A stretch of 64,000 bases of DNA, from the NCBI RefSeq assembly GCF_039595395.1, contig NZ_JBCNLP010000001.1, positions 124,001 to 188,000 of the forward strand. The letters run 5' to 3'. Source of the stretch: Novosphingobium sp. Its GTDB lineage: Bacteria; Pseudomonadota; Alphaproteobacteria; Sphingomonadales; Sphingomonadaceae. The notes below the pieces were generated by a model. That model had not been told where the DNA came from and did not search any database. It worked only from the letters and a program-made list of their open reading frames with translations. Below, piece after piece: positions 41,640 through 49,303 of this stretch. The translations under genes and the position numbers were made by a program. Numbering within the stretch: position 1 is the stretch's first letter; the number at the start of each line of letters is the position of its first letter.

Positions 41640-43412
41640 TTATTTCAAAACCACCACCCCACACCCCGCCGAAGTGAAGGCCTGAGCGGTTTCAGCAAAC
41701 CGCTGACTGGCTTCCCCGCTGGCCGCCCGCCCGAACAGCGCGTCTTCCCGAGCAAAGAACGAATCCTGAGGTAAAGCGATTCGCTTGCCCCCTCCCCGGC
41801 ACAGGCGTGCGGCAAGGGCGTCGGCATCCTCGATCTCCCAGATGGACAGCCGCAGAGGCCGGTTGGAGAGATCGGGCCGGTTGAGAATGAGGTCGAGCGC
41901 AAAGGCGCCGTCATTGCCGCCCAGAATCGTGTAATCGGCGCCCGAGGCGTTGATGGCGGCGTTCTCGCGGGCGAAGGGCGCGTAGAGGCGATGCGTCAGC
42001 GCGCCCTGCGCCACCATCAGCGCCAGCGTGCCAAGGCTGGCCACGGCCAGCGCGGGACGCAGGCGGGTGTGCCATGGCGTCAGCCGCTGCCAGCCGAAAC
42101 CGGCGAGCAGGGCGGCATTGCCCAGCAGCCCGTGGATGTAGCGATAGCCAAAGCCATAGCCCTGATAGGGCAGGATAATCCCCATCACCACCACCGGCAG
42201 CAGCAGCCCGGCCAGCAGTGCCGCCACGCGCCCGTCGCGCAGGGCAAGGCCCGCGCCCAGCACCGTCAGCGGAATCAGCGCGAGGTGGTTCCACAAAGCG
42301 AAGCGCAACAGATTGGCGCTCATCATCGGGACGTTGTGTTCGTTCTGCCTGAGCAGGTCGAGCAGGCGCGAGAGGTAGCTGGTGCCGACATCGCTCTCGA
42401 AGCTGCCCGGCCCCCAGATCAGGCTGTGAGTTACATGTGGCCAGGCCAGCCAGAACAGGCCGATGGCGCCATAGGCCACCACATAGAGCGCCAGCCGCTT
42501 CCACGCCCCGCGTACCAGCAGCAGGGCCAGCCATGGCGCGACGAACATCGGGTGGAACAGCGGCTGGTGCAGCCCGGTGCCGAGGAAGCCCACCGCCAGA
42601 GCGGCAAGATCGGCACGGGGGCGGTTCGCCAGAAACAGCCGCAGCCACAGCAGATTGACCGCCAGATGCGCGGGCATGGCAAAGGCGCTCATGCTGGCGA
42701 ACAGGCTCTGGCCGGAGAGCGGCAGCATCAGCACGGCCACGCTGGCGCCCTCGCGGGTCAGCATGGTGCGGGCGATGCTCCACAGCAGCCAGAGCGAGGC
42801 GCCCAGCATCAGCGGCCCGGTGAAGGCCGGGCCACCCAGCCAGCCCGGCGCGATCAGCCCGACCAGCGCGCGCAGCCCGGTGTGGCCGGGCAGATAGGCC
42901 GAGATCCACGCCACGGGCTTGCCCACCGGCAGCATGAAGAGGTTGTTGAGCATCGGAAAATCGGCGCGCCACTCGGGCGGCAGCGGCCAGGCGAGATGGC
43001 CGTGAGCATAGATCCAGGCGTCGAATGTCGCCATCTGCTCATCGCGGGAAAGGTCGTAATCGAGCAGCAGCCAGTGCCGCCCGGCCACGGCCACACCCAC
43101 CGCCAGCAGGGTCAGCACGATCACCGCGCGGGGAGAGAAGCCCATGCCACGTGGCCTGAAGCGGGAGCGCGCTGTCATGGCCGTCAGCGTGGAGAGCAGG
43201 GCCACGCCGACCGCCATCGCCAGCAGCCAGCGGTCCTGCATCAGCACATAGGCGCCCGCGATGCCCTGCCCGCCGTGGGGGCTGAGCCGGCTGGCCAGCA
43301 GGAAGCACAATATCAGCCCGGCCAGCCAGCCGAGGCAGACCCGCCAGACCTGCGCGCGCGATGCTTGGGGCGAGCCCTGCTCGGGCCACCGGTTTTGGGG
43401 CATTCTCTCCAT
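41640..43412 (-). CDS. Polytopic membrane protein, GT-C glycosyltransferase-like
   Basis: 590 residues with about 12 predicted membrane helices and a soluble C-terminal part (about 490-590). The first large periplasmic loop holds LSRDEQMATFDAWIYAHGHLAWPLPPEWRADFP, in the position of the acidic catalytic motif of lipid-linked GT-C glycosyltransferases. No specific family is recognised with certainty. It is divergent from the FAD oxidoreductase-GtrA-GT-C group at 43691, suggesting a role in the same glycan. The start is chosen at 43412 to exclude the palindrome at 43428; ATG 43403 is an alternative. Confidence 0.6.
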   Translation of the reverse strand: MERMPQNRWPEQGSPQASRAQVWRVCLGWLAGLILCFLLASRLSPHGGQGIAGAYVLMQDRWLLAMAVGVALLSTLTAMTARSRFRPRGMGFSPRAVIVLTLLAVGVAVAGRHWLLLDYDLSRDEQMATFDAWIYAHGHLAWPLPPEWRADFPMLNNLFMLPVGKPVAWISAYLPGHTGLRALVGLIAPGWLGGPAFTGPLMLGASLWLLWSIARTMLTREGASVAVLMLPLSGQSLFASMSAFAMPAHLAVNLLWLRLFLANRPRADLAALAVGFLGTGLHQPLFHPMFVAPWLALLLVRGAWKRLALYVVAYGAIGLFWLAWPHVTHSLIWGPGSFESDVGTSYLSRLLDLLRQNEHNVPMMSANLLRFALWNHLALIPLTVLGAGLALRDGRVAALLAGLLLPVVVMGIILPYQGYGFGYRYIHGLLGNAALLAGFGWQRLTPWHTRLRPALAVASLGTLALMVAQGALTHRLYAPFARENAAINASGADYTILGGNDGAFALDLILNRPDLSNRPLRLSIWEIEDADALAARLCRGGGKRIALPQDSFFAREDALFGRAASGEASQRFAETAQAFTSAGCGVVVLK

Positions 43413-43427
43413 CGCGGCCACAGTAGC

Positions 43428-43468
43428 GCATCGTGCGAAAAAGTGGGCACCGGTTTTTCGCACGATGC
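43428..43468. repeat. Short palindromic repeat, family 2, copy 2
   Basis: GCATCGTGCGAAAAA (43428-43442) and TTTTTCGCACGATGC (43454-43468) form a perfect 15-base inverted repeat around GTGGGCACCGG. Similar palindromes with a GTGGGxACCGG centre are dispersed in other alphaproteobacterial genomes. It lies 15 bases upstream of the GT-C-like start. Confidence 0.8.
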
Positions 43469-43690
43469 GACAGCGAAAAGCCGCATTGTCCGACGTGGGT
43501 GGCATGGATTCTGTCGAGTCGATCGCGCATGGCCGTGGCGAATCGATGTTACCGCCGCGTTTACCTTGTGATGTTGCCGAAAACCGGGGTTTTGGGCCCT
43601 GTTTTTGGCGCCTCTTCATCATTGCTTAGGCATTTTCCTTCACGCCCGACACAGGGGTCCGGTCAGGACCAGCATGGCATAAGGTTGGTT

Positions 43691-45265
43691 ATGAGCGGCG
43701 ATCGACAGCAGACAGTGGATGTGGCGATCATCGGCGCGGGCCCGGCAGGGCTGACGGCGGGCTATCTGCTGACCAAGGCCGGCTATATGGTCTCCATCAT
43801 CGAGAAAGACCCGCGCTATGTCGGCGGCATCAGCCGCACGGTGGAGCATGAGGGGTACCGCTTCGATATCGGCGGGCACCGCTTTTTCTCGAAATCGCAG
43901 CAGGTGGTCGATCTGTGGAACGAGATCCTGCCCGACGATTTTATCCAGCGCCCGCGCATGAGCCGCATCTATTACGAGGGCCGCTTCTACTCCTATCCGC
44001 TGCGCGCCTTTGAAGCGTTGCGCAATCTGGGCCTGTGGCGCTCCACGCTGTGCATGGCCAGTTTCGCGCTGGCGAAAGCTTTCCCGCGCAAGGATGTCCG
44101 CAGCTTCGAGGACTGGACGATCAACCAGTTCGGCCAGAAGCTCTATTCCATCTTCTTCAAGACCTACACCGAGAAGGTCTGGGGCATGCCCTGCGACACG
44201 ATGAGCGCCGATTGGGCCGCCCAGCGCATCAAGGGTCTCAGCCTTGGCAAGGCGGTGCTGGACGGCTTCAAGCGCTCGCTGGGTCTGAACAAAAAGCCCA
44301 ATGACGGCATGGCCACCAAGACGCTGCTGGAAAGCTTCCGCTATCCGCGCCTTGGTCCCGGCATGATGTGGGAAGAGGCCGCGCGCAAGATTGCTGCCAC
44401 GGGTCTGGGCCGCATCCTGATGGGGCATGGACTCAAGCAATTGTCGCAGGACGCCGATGGCCTGTGGCACCTCACCGCCAGCCATGATTCCGGCGAGAGC
44501 GTGATTGCCGCGCGGCACATCATCTCCAGCGCGCCGATGCGCGAGCTGGCCGGGCGCATCCACCCCCTGCCCGTCAGCCTGCCTGATGCCATGGAGCTGA
44601 AATACCGCGACTTCCTGACCGTGGCCCTGAAAATCCGCAGCGAGGATCTGTTCCCCGACAACTGGATCTACATCCACGATTCCAAGGTGCAGGTGGGCCG
44701 CATCCAGAACTTCCGCAGCTGGTCGCCCGAAATGGTGCCCGATGAATCCGTCGCCTGCGTGGGGCTGGAGTATTTCTGCTTTGAGGGTGACGGCCTGTGG
44801 TCGATGGCCGACGAGGATCTCGTCGCGCTAGCCACGCGCGAAATGCAAATCCTCGGGCTGGTGAACCCCGATCAGGTGATCGGCGGCGCGGTGGTGCGTC
44901 AGGAAAAGGCCTATCCGGTCTATGACGAAACCTATGCCGCCCATGTCGCCGCGATGCGCGAGGATCTGGAGGCGCGCTTCCCCACGCTGCATCTGGTGGG
45001 GCGCAACGGCATGCACCGCTACAACAATCAGGACCATGCCATGATGACCGCCATGCTGAGCGTGGAGAACATCAAGGCGGGCCAGCGCGTGTATGACATC
45101 TGGTGCGTCAATGAGGACGCCGAATATCACGAGGCCGGGGACGAAGGCGCCGAAAAGCGCCTTCCTGACACCCGCCCCGTCACGCCCGATCAGGCTGCCG
45201 CGCTGGCATCGCTGCGCGCTGTGCCGACCCGCGTTTCGGGCACGCCCGGCAAGCGTGCAGCCTGA
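43691..45265 (+). CDS. FAD-dependent oxidoreductase, UDP-galactopyranose-mutase-like
   Basis: A 524-residue flavoprotein. The N-terminal dinucleotide fold has VAIIGAGPAGLTAGYLLTKAGYMVSIIEKD, followed by GGISRTVEHEGYRFDIGGHRFFSKSQQVVDLW, a pattern shared by UDP-galactopyranose mutases and amine-oxidase-like enzymes; the C-terminal MHRYNNQDHAMMTAM closes the FAD site. AAGG lies 6 bases before the ATG. The GtrA gene follows 10 bases after the stop and a GT-C-like gene after that, so it most likely modifies or isomerises a sugar for a surface glycan. Substrate is inference. Confidence 0.8.
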   Translation: MSGDRQQTVDVAIIGAGPAGLTAGYLLTKAGYMVSIIEKDPRYVGGISRTVEHEGYRFDIGGHRFFSKSQQVVDLWNEILPDDFIQRPRMSRIYYEGRFYSYPLRAFEALRNLGLWRSTLCMASFALAKAFPRKDVRSFEDWTINQFGQKLYSIFFKTYTEKVWGMPCDTMSADWAAQRIKGLSLGKAVLDGFKRSLGLNKKPNDGMATKTLLESFRYPRLGPGMMWEEAARKIAATGLGRILMGHGLKQLSQDADGLWHLTASHDSGESVIAARHIISSAPMRELAGRIHPLPVSLPDAMELKYRDFLTVALKIRSEDLFPDNWIYIHDSKVQVGRIQNFRSWSPEMVPDESVACVGLEYFCFEGDGLWSMADEDLVALATREMQILGLVNPDQVIGGAVVRQEKAYPVYDETYAAHVAAMREDLEARFPTLHLVGRNGMHRYNNQDHAMMTAMLSVENIKAGQRVYDIWCVNEDAEYHEAGDEGAEKRLPDTRPVTPDQAAALASLRAVPTRVSGTPGKRAA

Positions 45266-45275
45266 CCGCAGACCG

Positions 45276-45680
45276 ATGCGGGTCCTGCTGAGCCACGCTT
45301 TCCCGCGCTATCTGGGCGCCAGCCTTGCCGCGCTGGCGGTCGATATGGGCTGCTATCTGCTGCTGTTGCGGCTGGGTATGGCGGCCACGCCTGCCGCCGC
45401 GCTGGCCTATGCGCTGGGCATCGGCGCGCATTGGCTCCTGTCGAGCCGTGCGGTTTTCGCGCAGCATCTGGCACAGGCCGGGCGCGACCGGCTGAGGCAA
45501 CAGGCGCTGTTCGTCGCCTCGGCGTTGCTGGGGCTGGCGGTGACGGTGCTGGTGGTCAGTGCGGGGTCCCATGTTGGCCTCGATGCGCGGCTGGCCAAGC
45601 TGGCGGCGGTGGCGGCTTCCTTCATCGCGACCTATGTGCTGCGCAACCGTCTGGTCTTCGCGCCGCGTCTGGCGGAGTGA
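45276..45680 (+). CDS. GtrA family membrane protein (second of two)
   Basis: 134 residues with four predicted helices (LGASLAALAVDMGCYLLLL, AAALAYALGIGAHWLLSS, QALFVASALLGLAVTVLVVSAG, AKLAAVAASFIATYVL) and the GtrA ending YVLRNRLVF. Likely a flippase-type partner for polyprenyl-linked sugars. The start lies 10 bases after the FAD oxidoreductase stop and the GT-C-like gene starts 5 bases after its own stop. Its sequence is clearly different from the GtrA at 18570-19001, so this is not a recent duplication. Confidence 0.8.
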   Translation: MRVLLSHAFPRYLGASLAALAVDMGCYLLLLRLGMAATPAAALAYALGIGAHWLLSSRAVFAQHLAQAGRDRLRQQALFVASALLGLAVTVLVVSAGSHVGLDARLAKLAAVAASFIATYVLRNRLVFAPRLAE

Positions 45681-45685
45681 GGGTG

Positions 45686-47491
45686 ATGTCCTTGCATCGC
45701 GATTCAGGCTTTCTCAAGCGGCTGATCCCGGCCTTTGCGCTGGTGGTGTTTCTGCTGCTGCTGACCAGCGCCCGCTCCATCGTCGAGCATCGCTTTCCCG
45801 ACCCCGACGACGCGCTGCGCCTGCAGCAAGTGCGCGACTGGCTGGGCGGACAGGGCTGGTTCGACCTGACCCAGCACCGGCTCGATCCGCTGCATGGCGG
45901 CGTGCCGATGCATTGGTCGCGGCTGGTCGATCTGCCGCTGGCCGGGGTGATGCTGGCGCTGCGCCCCCTGCTGGGCATGGCCGGAGCCGAAATGGCGGCG
46001 CGGATTCTGGTGCCGCTGCTGACTCTGGGCGTGATCATGACGCTGCTGGCGCGTATCGCCTGGCTGCGGCTGGGCGCGCGCTCTGTCACCATGACCTGCC
46101 TGATGCTGATGATGAGCGCGCCTTTCGTGACTCAGGTCCTGCCCATGCGCATCGACCATCATGGCTGGCAGATCGCCTGCGCCGTGCTGGCGCTGAGCGG
46201 CTTGCTGGCGCGCCGCGCGACTTTGGGCGCATGGTTGGCGGGTCTGGCCATGGCCGCCAGTCTGGAAATCAGCGTGGAAGGGCTGCCGCTGGCCGCGATC
46301 TTCGCGGCGGTGGGCGCCTTGCGCTGGTTCCGTAACGAACCGGGGCGCTTGTGGCTGGCGCATTATATGGCGGCGCTGGCCTCGGCCTCGCTGCTGCTCT
46401 TTGCGCTGCTGCGTGGCTTTGGCGATCTGGCGCAGCATTGCGACCAGATGTCGCCCGTCCAGTTGGCGGTGCTGGCTGTGGCCGCGTTTGGCTGCGTGGC
46501 TGGAGCGGCCTGCGGAGCGCGCTGGCCGCTGTGGGGCCGGGTGATCGCTCTGGGCGTGCTGGGGGCTCTGGCGGGGGCGCTCTATCTCGGCATGGCGCCG
46601 CAATGCCGCGCCGGCTCCTTCGATATGCTGAGCCCGCTGGTGCGCGAACTGTGGTACAATCAGGTCGATGAAGGGCTGGCGATCTGGCACCAACTGCCCT
46701 CGAAAATCGTGCAGATCCTTTTCCCTCCGCTCTTTGCCTTGTTCGCCCTGTGGCGGATCATGCAAGCGCATCATGGGCGGCAGCGGCTGATCTGGCGGGA
46801 TTATGCGCTGGTGTTGATCGGCGCCCAGGCCGTGGCGCTGCTGGTGGCGCGTGCCGCCGGTGTCTCCGGAGCTTTCACCGCCGTGCCGCTGGCATGGCTG
46901 GTCCAGAGCTGGCTGGAACGGGCACGGGTCAGCCCGCCCCTCGCCAAGGCGGGCTGGCTGCTGGCCATTGTCGCCGCCGTGCAGCCGAGCGCACCCCTGA
47001 CCCTCTATCAGCAATTTGCCCCCAGCCCTGCCGCGCCGATGACCGATAAGGTTGCCCGGCGCGATCAGGCTCTGCCCGGCGAACCAGCCGTGCCGGAGGG
47101 CAATCCGATTTGGGCCTGCCATCTCGACCGTGGCGCGCGCGCCCTTGCCGGGCAGCCGCCGGGGCTCGTTCTGGCGGGGTTGGACACCGCACCGGAACTG
47201 CTGCTGAACACGCATCAGGCGGTGCTGGCCAGCGCGCATCATCGCGGCGCGCGCGCCATGGATGCGGTGATCCGTATCTTCACGGCGCCGGAGGACAGGG
47301 CTCACGCCCTGATCGCTGCGGAAAGGATCGATTATGTCGCGGTGTGCCCGCTGGCGGCGGAGTTCCCCATTTATGCCCATGCGGCGCCTCAGGGGTTGGC
47401 CGCAAGGCTGATGGCTGGCCATGTGCCCGGTTGGCTGGAGCCGGTGGCCGGGACTGGCGGGAGCTTGCAGGTGTTCAAGGTTAAAAGATAA
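45686..47491 (+). CDS. Large polytopic membrane protein, GT-C-like
   Basis: 601 residues with about 11 predicted helices and a C-terminal soluble domain (about 440-600). The first periplasmic loop has FPDPDDALRLQQVRDWLGGQGWFDLTQHRLDPL followed by MHWSRLVDLPLA, and later MRIDHHGWQ; paired acidic residues and the DHHGWQ motif in these loops resemble oligosaccharyltransferase/GT-C proteins such as the STT3 type. Probably the membrane glycosyl transfer step of the FAD-GtrA group. Substrate and acceptor unknown. Confidence 0.65.
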   Translation: MSLHRDSGFLKRLIPAFALVVFLLLLTSARSIVEHRFPDPDDALRLQQVRDWLGGQGWFDLTQHRLDPLHGGVPMHWSRLVDLPLAGVMLALRPLLGMAGAEMAARILVPLLTLGVIMTLLARIAWLRLGARSVTMTCLMLMMSAPFVTQVLPMRIDHHGWQIACAVLALSGLLARRATLGAWLAGLAMAASLEISVEGLPLAAIFAAVGALRWFRNEPGRLWLAHYMAALASASLLLFALLRGFGDLAQHCDQMSPVQLAVLAVAAFGCVAGAACGARWPLWGRVIALGVLGALAGALYLGMAPQCRAGSFDMLSPLVRELWYNQVDEGLAIWHQLPSKIVQILFPPLFALFALWRIMQAHHGRQRLIWRDYALVLIGAQAVALLVARAAGVSGAFTAVPLAWLVQSWLERARVSPPLAKAGWLLAIVAAVQPSAPLTLYQQFAPSPAAPMTDKVARRDQALPGEPAVPEGNPIWACHLDRGARALAGQPPGLVLAGLDTAPELLLNTHQAVLASAHHRGARAMDAVIRIFTAPEDRAHALIAAERIDYVAVCPLAAEFPIYAHAAPQGLAARLMAGHVPGWLEPVAGTGGSLQVFKVKR

Positions 47492-47493
47492 GG

Positions 47494-47756
47494 GCGAGGG
47501 TCATAACCCTCGCGCTCCCTTTAATGTCTGCATTGCGCCACGGGTTCGGCCTTGCGCTCAGCTTGCCGCGCCACAGGCAGAATAGGAAGGCGTAGTGCCG
47601 AGGATTTAAAGCCTGCGGCGCCTAAGGTGGCGCAGGTGGAGAGTTCGGGCGCGAGGATCCGGCGCCACGACCCTATCGTCGGAAGACATTCTGGGAGCGC
47701 GAGGGCCCGGAGCATGTCTCTTGAGACATGCGACCATCAAAGACTCCCCCCTCGCA
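47494..47756. repeat. Intergenic palindromic element, copy K (subfamily I, inverted, with nested palindrome)
   Basis: Left hairpin GCGAGGGT/ACCCTCGC, GCTCCCTTTAATGTCTGC, inner palindrome partly decayed (GCGCCACAGGC...GCCTGCGGCGC), TCGTCGGAAGACATTCTGGGAGC. The right outer hairpin is interrupted by about 40 bases containing GCATGTCTC-TT-GAGACATGC (47712-47731), the same kind of insert as in copy H, in the opposite orientation. Lies in the convergent gap to msrB. Confidence 0.88.
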
Positions 47757-47776
47757 CCTTCTTCCTTAAAACCCCT

Positions 47777-48298
47777 TCACGCCGCCTTGAACGTCATCGC
47801 CACCCCATTCATGCAATAGCGCAAGCCCGTAGGCCGGGGGCCATCGTCGAACACATGGCCCAGATGCCCGCCGCATTTGCTGCAATGCACCTCGGTGCGG
47901 GCATAGCCCAGTTCGTGGTCCGTGCTGGTGCCCACGGCGCCGGGCAGTGGTTTCCAGAAGCTGGGCCAGCCGGTGCCGCTTTCGAATTTGGTGTCCGAGG
48001 AGAACAGCGCATTCCCGTCCGCCGCGCAGAGGAAGGTACCCTTGCGGTGTTCTTTCAGCAGCGGCGAGGTGTAGGGATATTCCGTTGATTGCTGGCGCAG
48101 CACGGCGAACTGCTGGGCGGTCAGCCGCTTTTTCCATTCCGCGTCGGTGAAATGGATGGGGTAGCCGGCGGTGGCGGCCTGCGCCTCCTGCGGCCAGAGG
48201 CGAAAACCCACCGCCATGGCCGAAACGCCGAAGACCAGCCCGGTCAGCATATGCCGCCGTGTGGGCACCATCGATGGTTGGAGCGTTGAATCCTTCAT
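47777..48298 (-). CDS. msrB: Peptide-methionine (R)-S-oxide reductase, exported
   Basis: 173 residues. A Tat-like signal (TRRHMLTGLVFGVSAMAVGF, residues 13-32) precedes the MsrB domain (about 50-173): SPLLKEHRKGTFLCAADGNALF, FESGTGWPSFWKPL, VHCSKCGGHLGHVFDDGPRPTGLRYCMN with catalytic C162. Of the four structural zinc cysteines, C91, C139 and C142 are present but the fourth is D94. It reduces methionine-R-sulfoxide, probably in the periplasm. AAGGAG lies 7 bases before the ATG at 48298, which decides the start. Confidence 0.92.
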   Translation of the reverse strand: MKDSTLQPSMVPTRRHMLTGLVFGVSAMAVGFRLWPQEAQAATAGYPIHFTDAEWKKRLTAQQFAVLRQQSTEYPYTSPLLKEHRKGTFLCAADGNALFSSDTKFESGTGWPSFWKPLPGAVGTSTDHELGYARTEVHCSKCGGHLGHVFDDGPRPTGLRYCMNGVAMTFKAA

Positions 48299-48403
48299 CA
48301 CGCATCTCCTTCACCAGCTATTACGTGGCGAAGGCGTGAAAGGATACGCGGGTTACAAAAAAGTCCGGCGCGGGGCCTGAGCCGGTCAGGCCCCGCCTGA
48401 TTC

Positions 48404-49105
48404 TCAGTAGCTGCCGCCCTGGGCGCGGGCGGCCTGCACCTGCTCCTGCGTGATCGGCACGATCTTGATTTCCACGCGACGGTTGCGGGCCTTGCCCTCC
48501 GGCGTGGCATTGTCGGCCACGGGCATGGTGGCGCCGAAGCCCTGAGCGCGCACGCGGCTGGCGCTGACGCCGCGGATCGACATGTAATCCGCCACGGTGC
48601 GGGCGCGGTTCTCCGACAGGACCTGATTGTGCTGCGGCGTGCCGCTGCTGTCGGTGTGGCCGTAAACGTCGATCAGGCTGTTGGGATAATCGTTCAGGCT
48701 CTGCGCGATCTTGTCCAGCGTGGGGCGGAACTGCGGCTGCAGGGCATAGCTGTCGCTGTCGAAGGTGACGCCATCGGGCAGGTTGACCAGGATGGCGCGC
48801 CCGTCATCGCTCTGGCTGATGTTGACGCCGGTGCCGGCGGTCTTTTCACGCAGGTCGCGGATCTGCTTGTCCTTGGCATAGCCGATCGAGCCGCCCACGA
48901 TGCCGCCGATCCCCGCGCCGATGATGCGGCCCGTGCCGCCGCCGATCAGCCCGCCGATCAGAATGCCGCCCAGCACGCCCGCACCCGCGCCGATGGCGGT
49001 GCGCGACACTTTCTTGTGCCCGGTGTTGGGATCGGTCACGCAGCCCGCCGTCATCAGCGAGAGGGCCGCCAGAGCGCCAACTGCTGCGCGTGACTTGGTG
49101 AGCAT
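48404..49105 (-). CDS. OmpA-family lipoprotein with glycine zipper
   Basis: 233 residues. Lipoprotein signal MLTKSRAAVGALAALSLMTAGC (lipobox Cys 22), a Gly-rich zipper segment (about 38-75, GAGAGVLGGILIGGLIGG...) that may insert in the membrane, and a C-terminal OmpA peptidoglycan-binding domain (about 110-233, VTFDSDSYALQPQFRPTLDKIAQSLNDYPN, DVYGHTDSSGTPQHNQVLSENRARTVADYM, NRRVEIKI). It tethers the outer membrane to the wall. The ATG at 49105 fits the signal; the frame stays open far upstream only because of antisense GC bias. Confidence 0.9.
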   Translation of the reverse strand: MLTKSRAAVGALAALSLMTAGCVTDPNTGHKKVSRTAIGAGAGVLGGILIGGLIGGGTGRIIGAGIGGIVGGSIGYAKDKQIRDLREKTAGTGVNISQSDDGRAILVNLPDGVTFDSDSYALQPQFRPTLDKIAQSLNDYPNSLIDVYGHTDSSGTPQHNQVLSENRARTVADYMSIRGVSASRVRAQGFGATMPVADNATPEGKARNRRVEIKIVPITQEQVQAARAQGGSY

Positions 49106-49303
49106 GGATGCGATCTCCTGTGCGACGTCCTGAATGTCGCAACTCGTATCATGCGTTTTCGGTGAACGACAGCTTGACCGGAGAGTTATGAACCATCGAA
49201 CATGTGAATTATTGCAATCTTTTCGCATGTGCCGAAGGTTTGGGCCAATGGTCCGGGAATGCCCCTTCGCGCGGGAATGGAAAGCTGTTAAGGTGGGATT
49301 ATT

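Noticed and set aside
43141..43157. CCACGTGG palindrome as a third parS site
   Set aside because: Only the central CACGTG is shared; flanks do not match the TGTTTCACGTGAAACA consensus and it lies in coding sequence.
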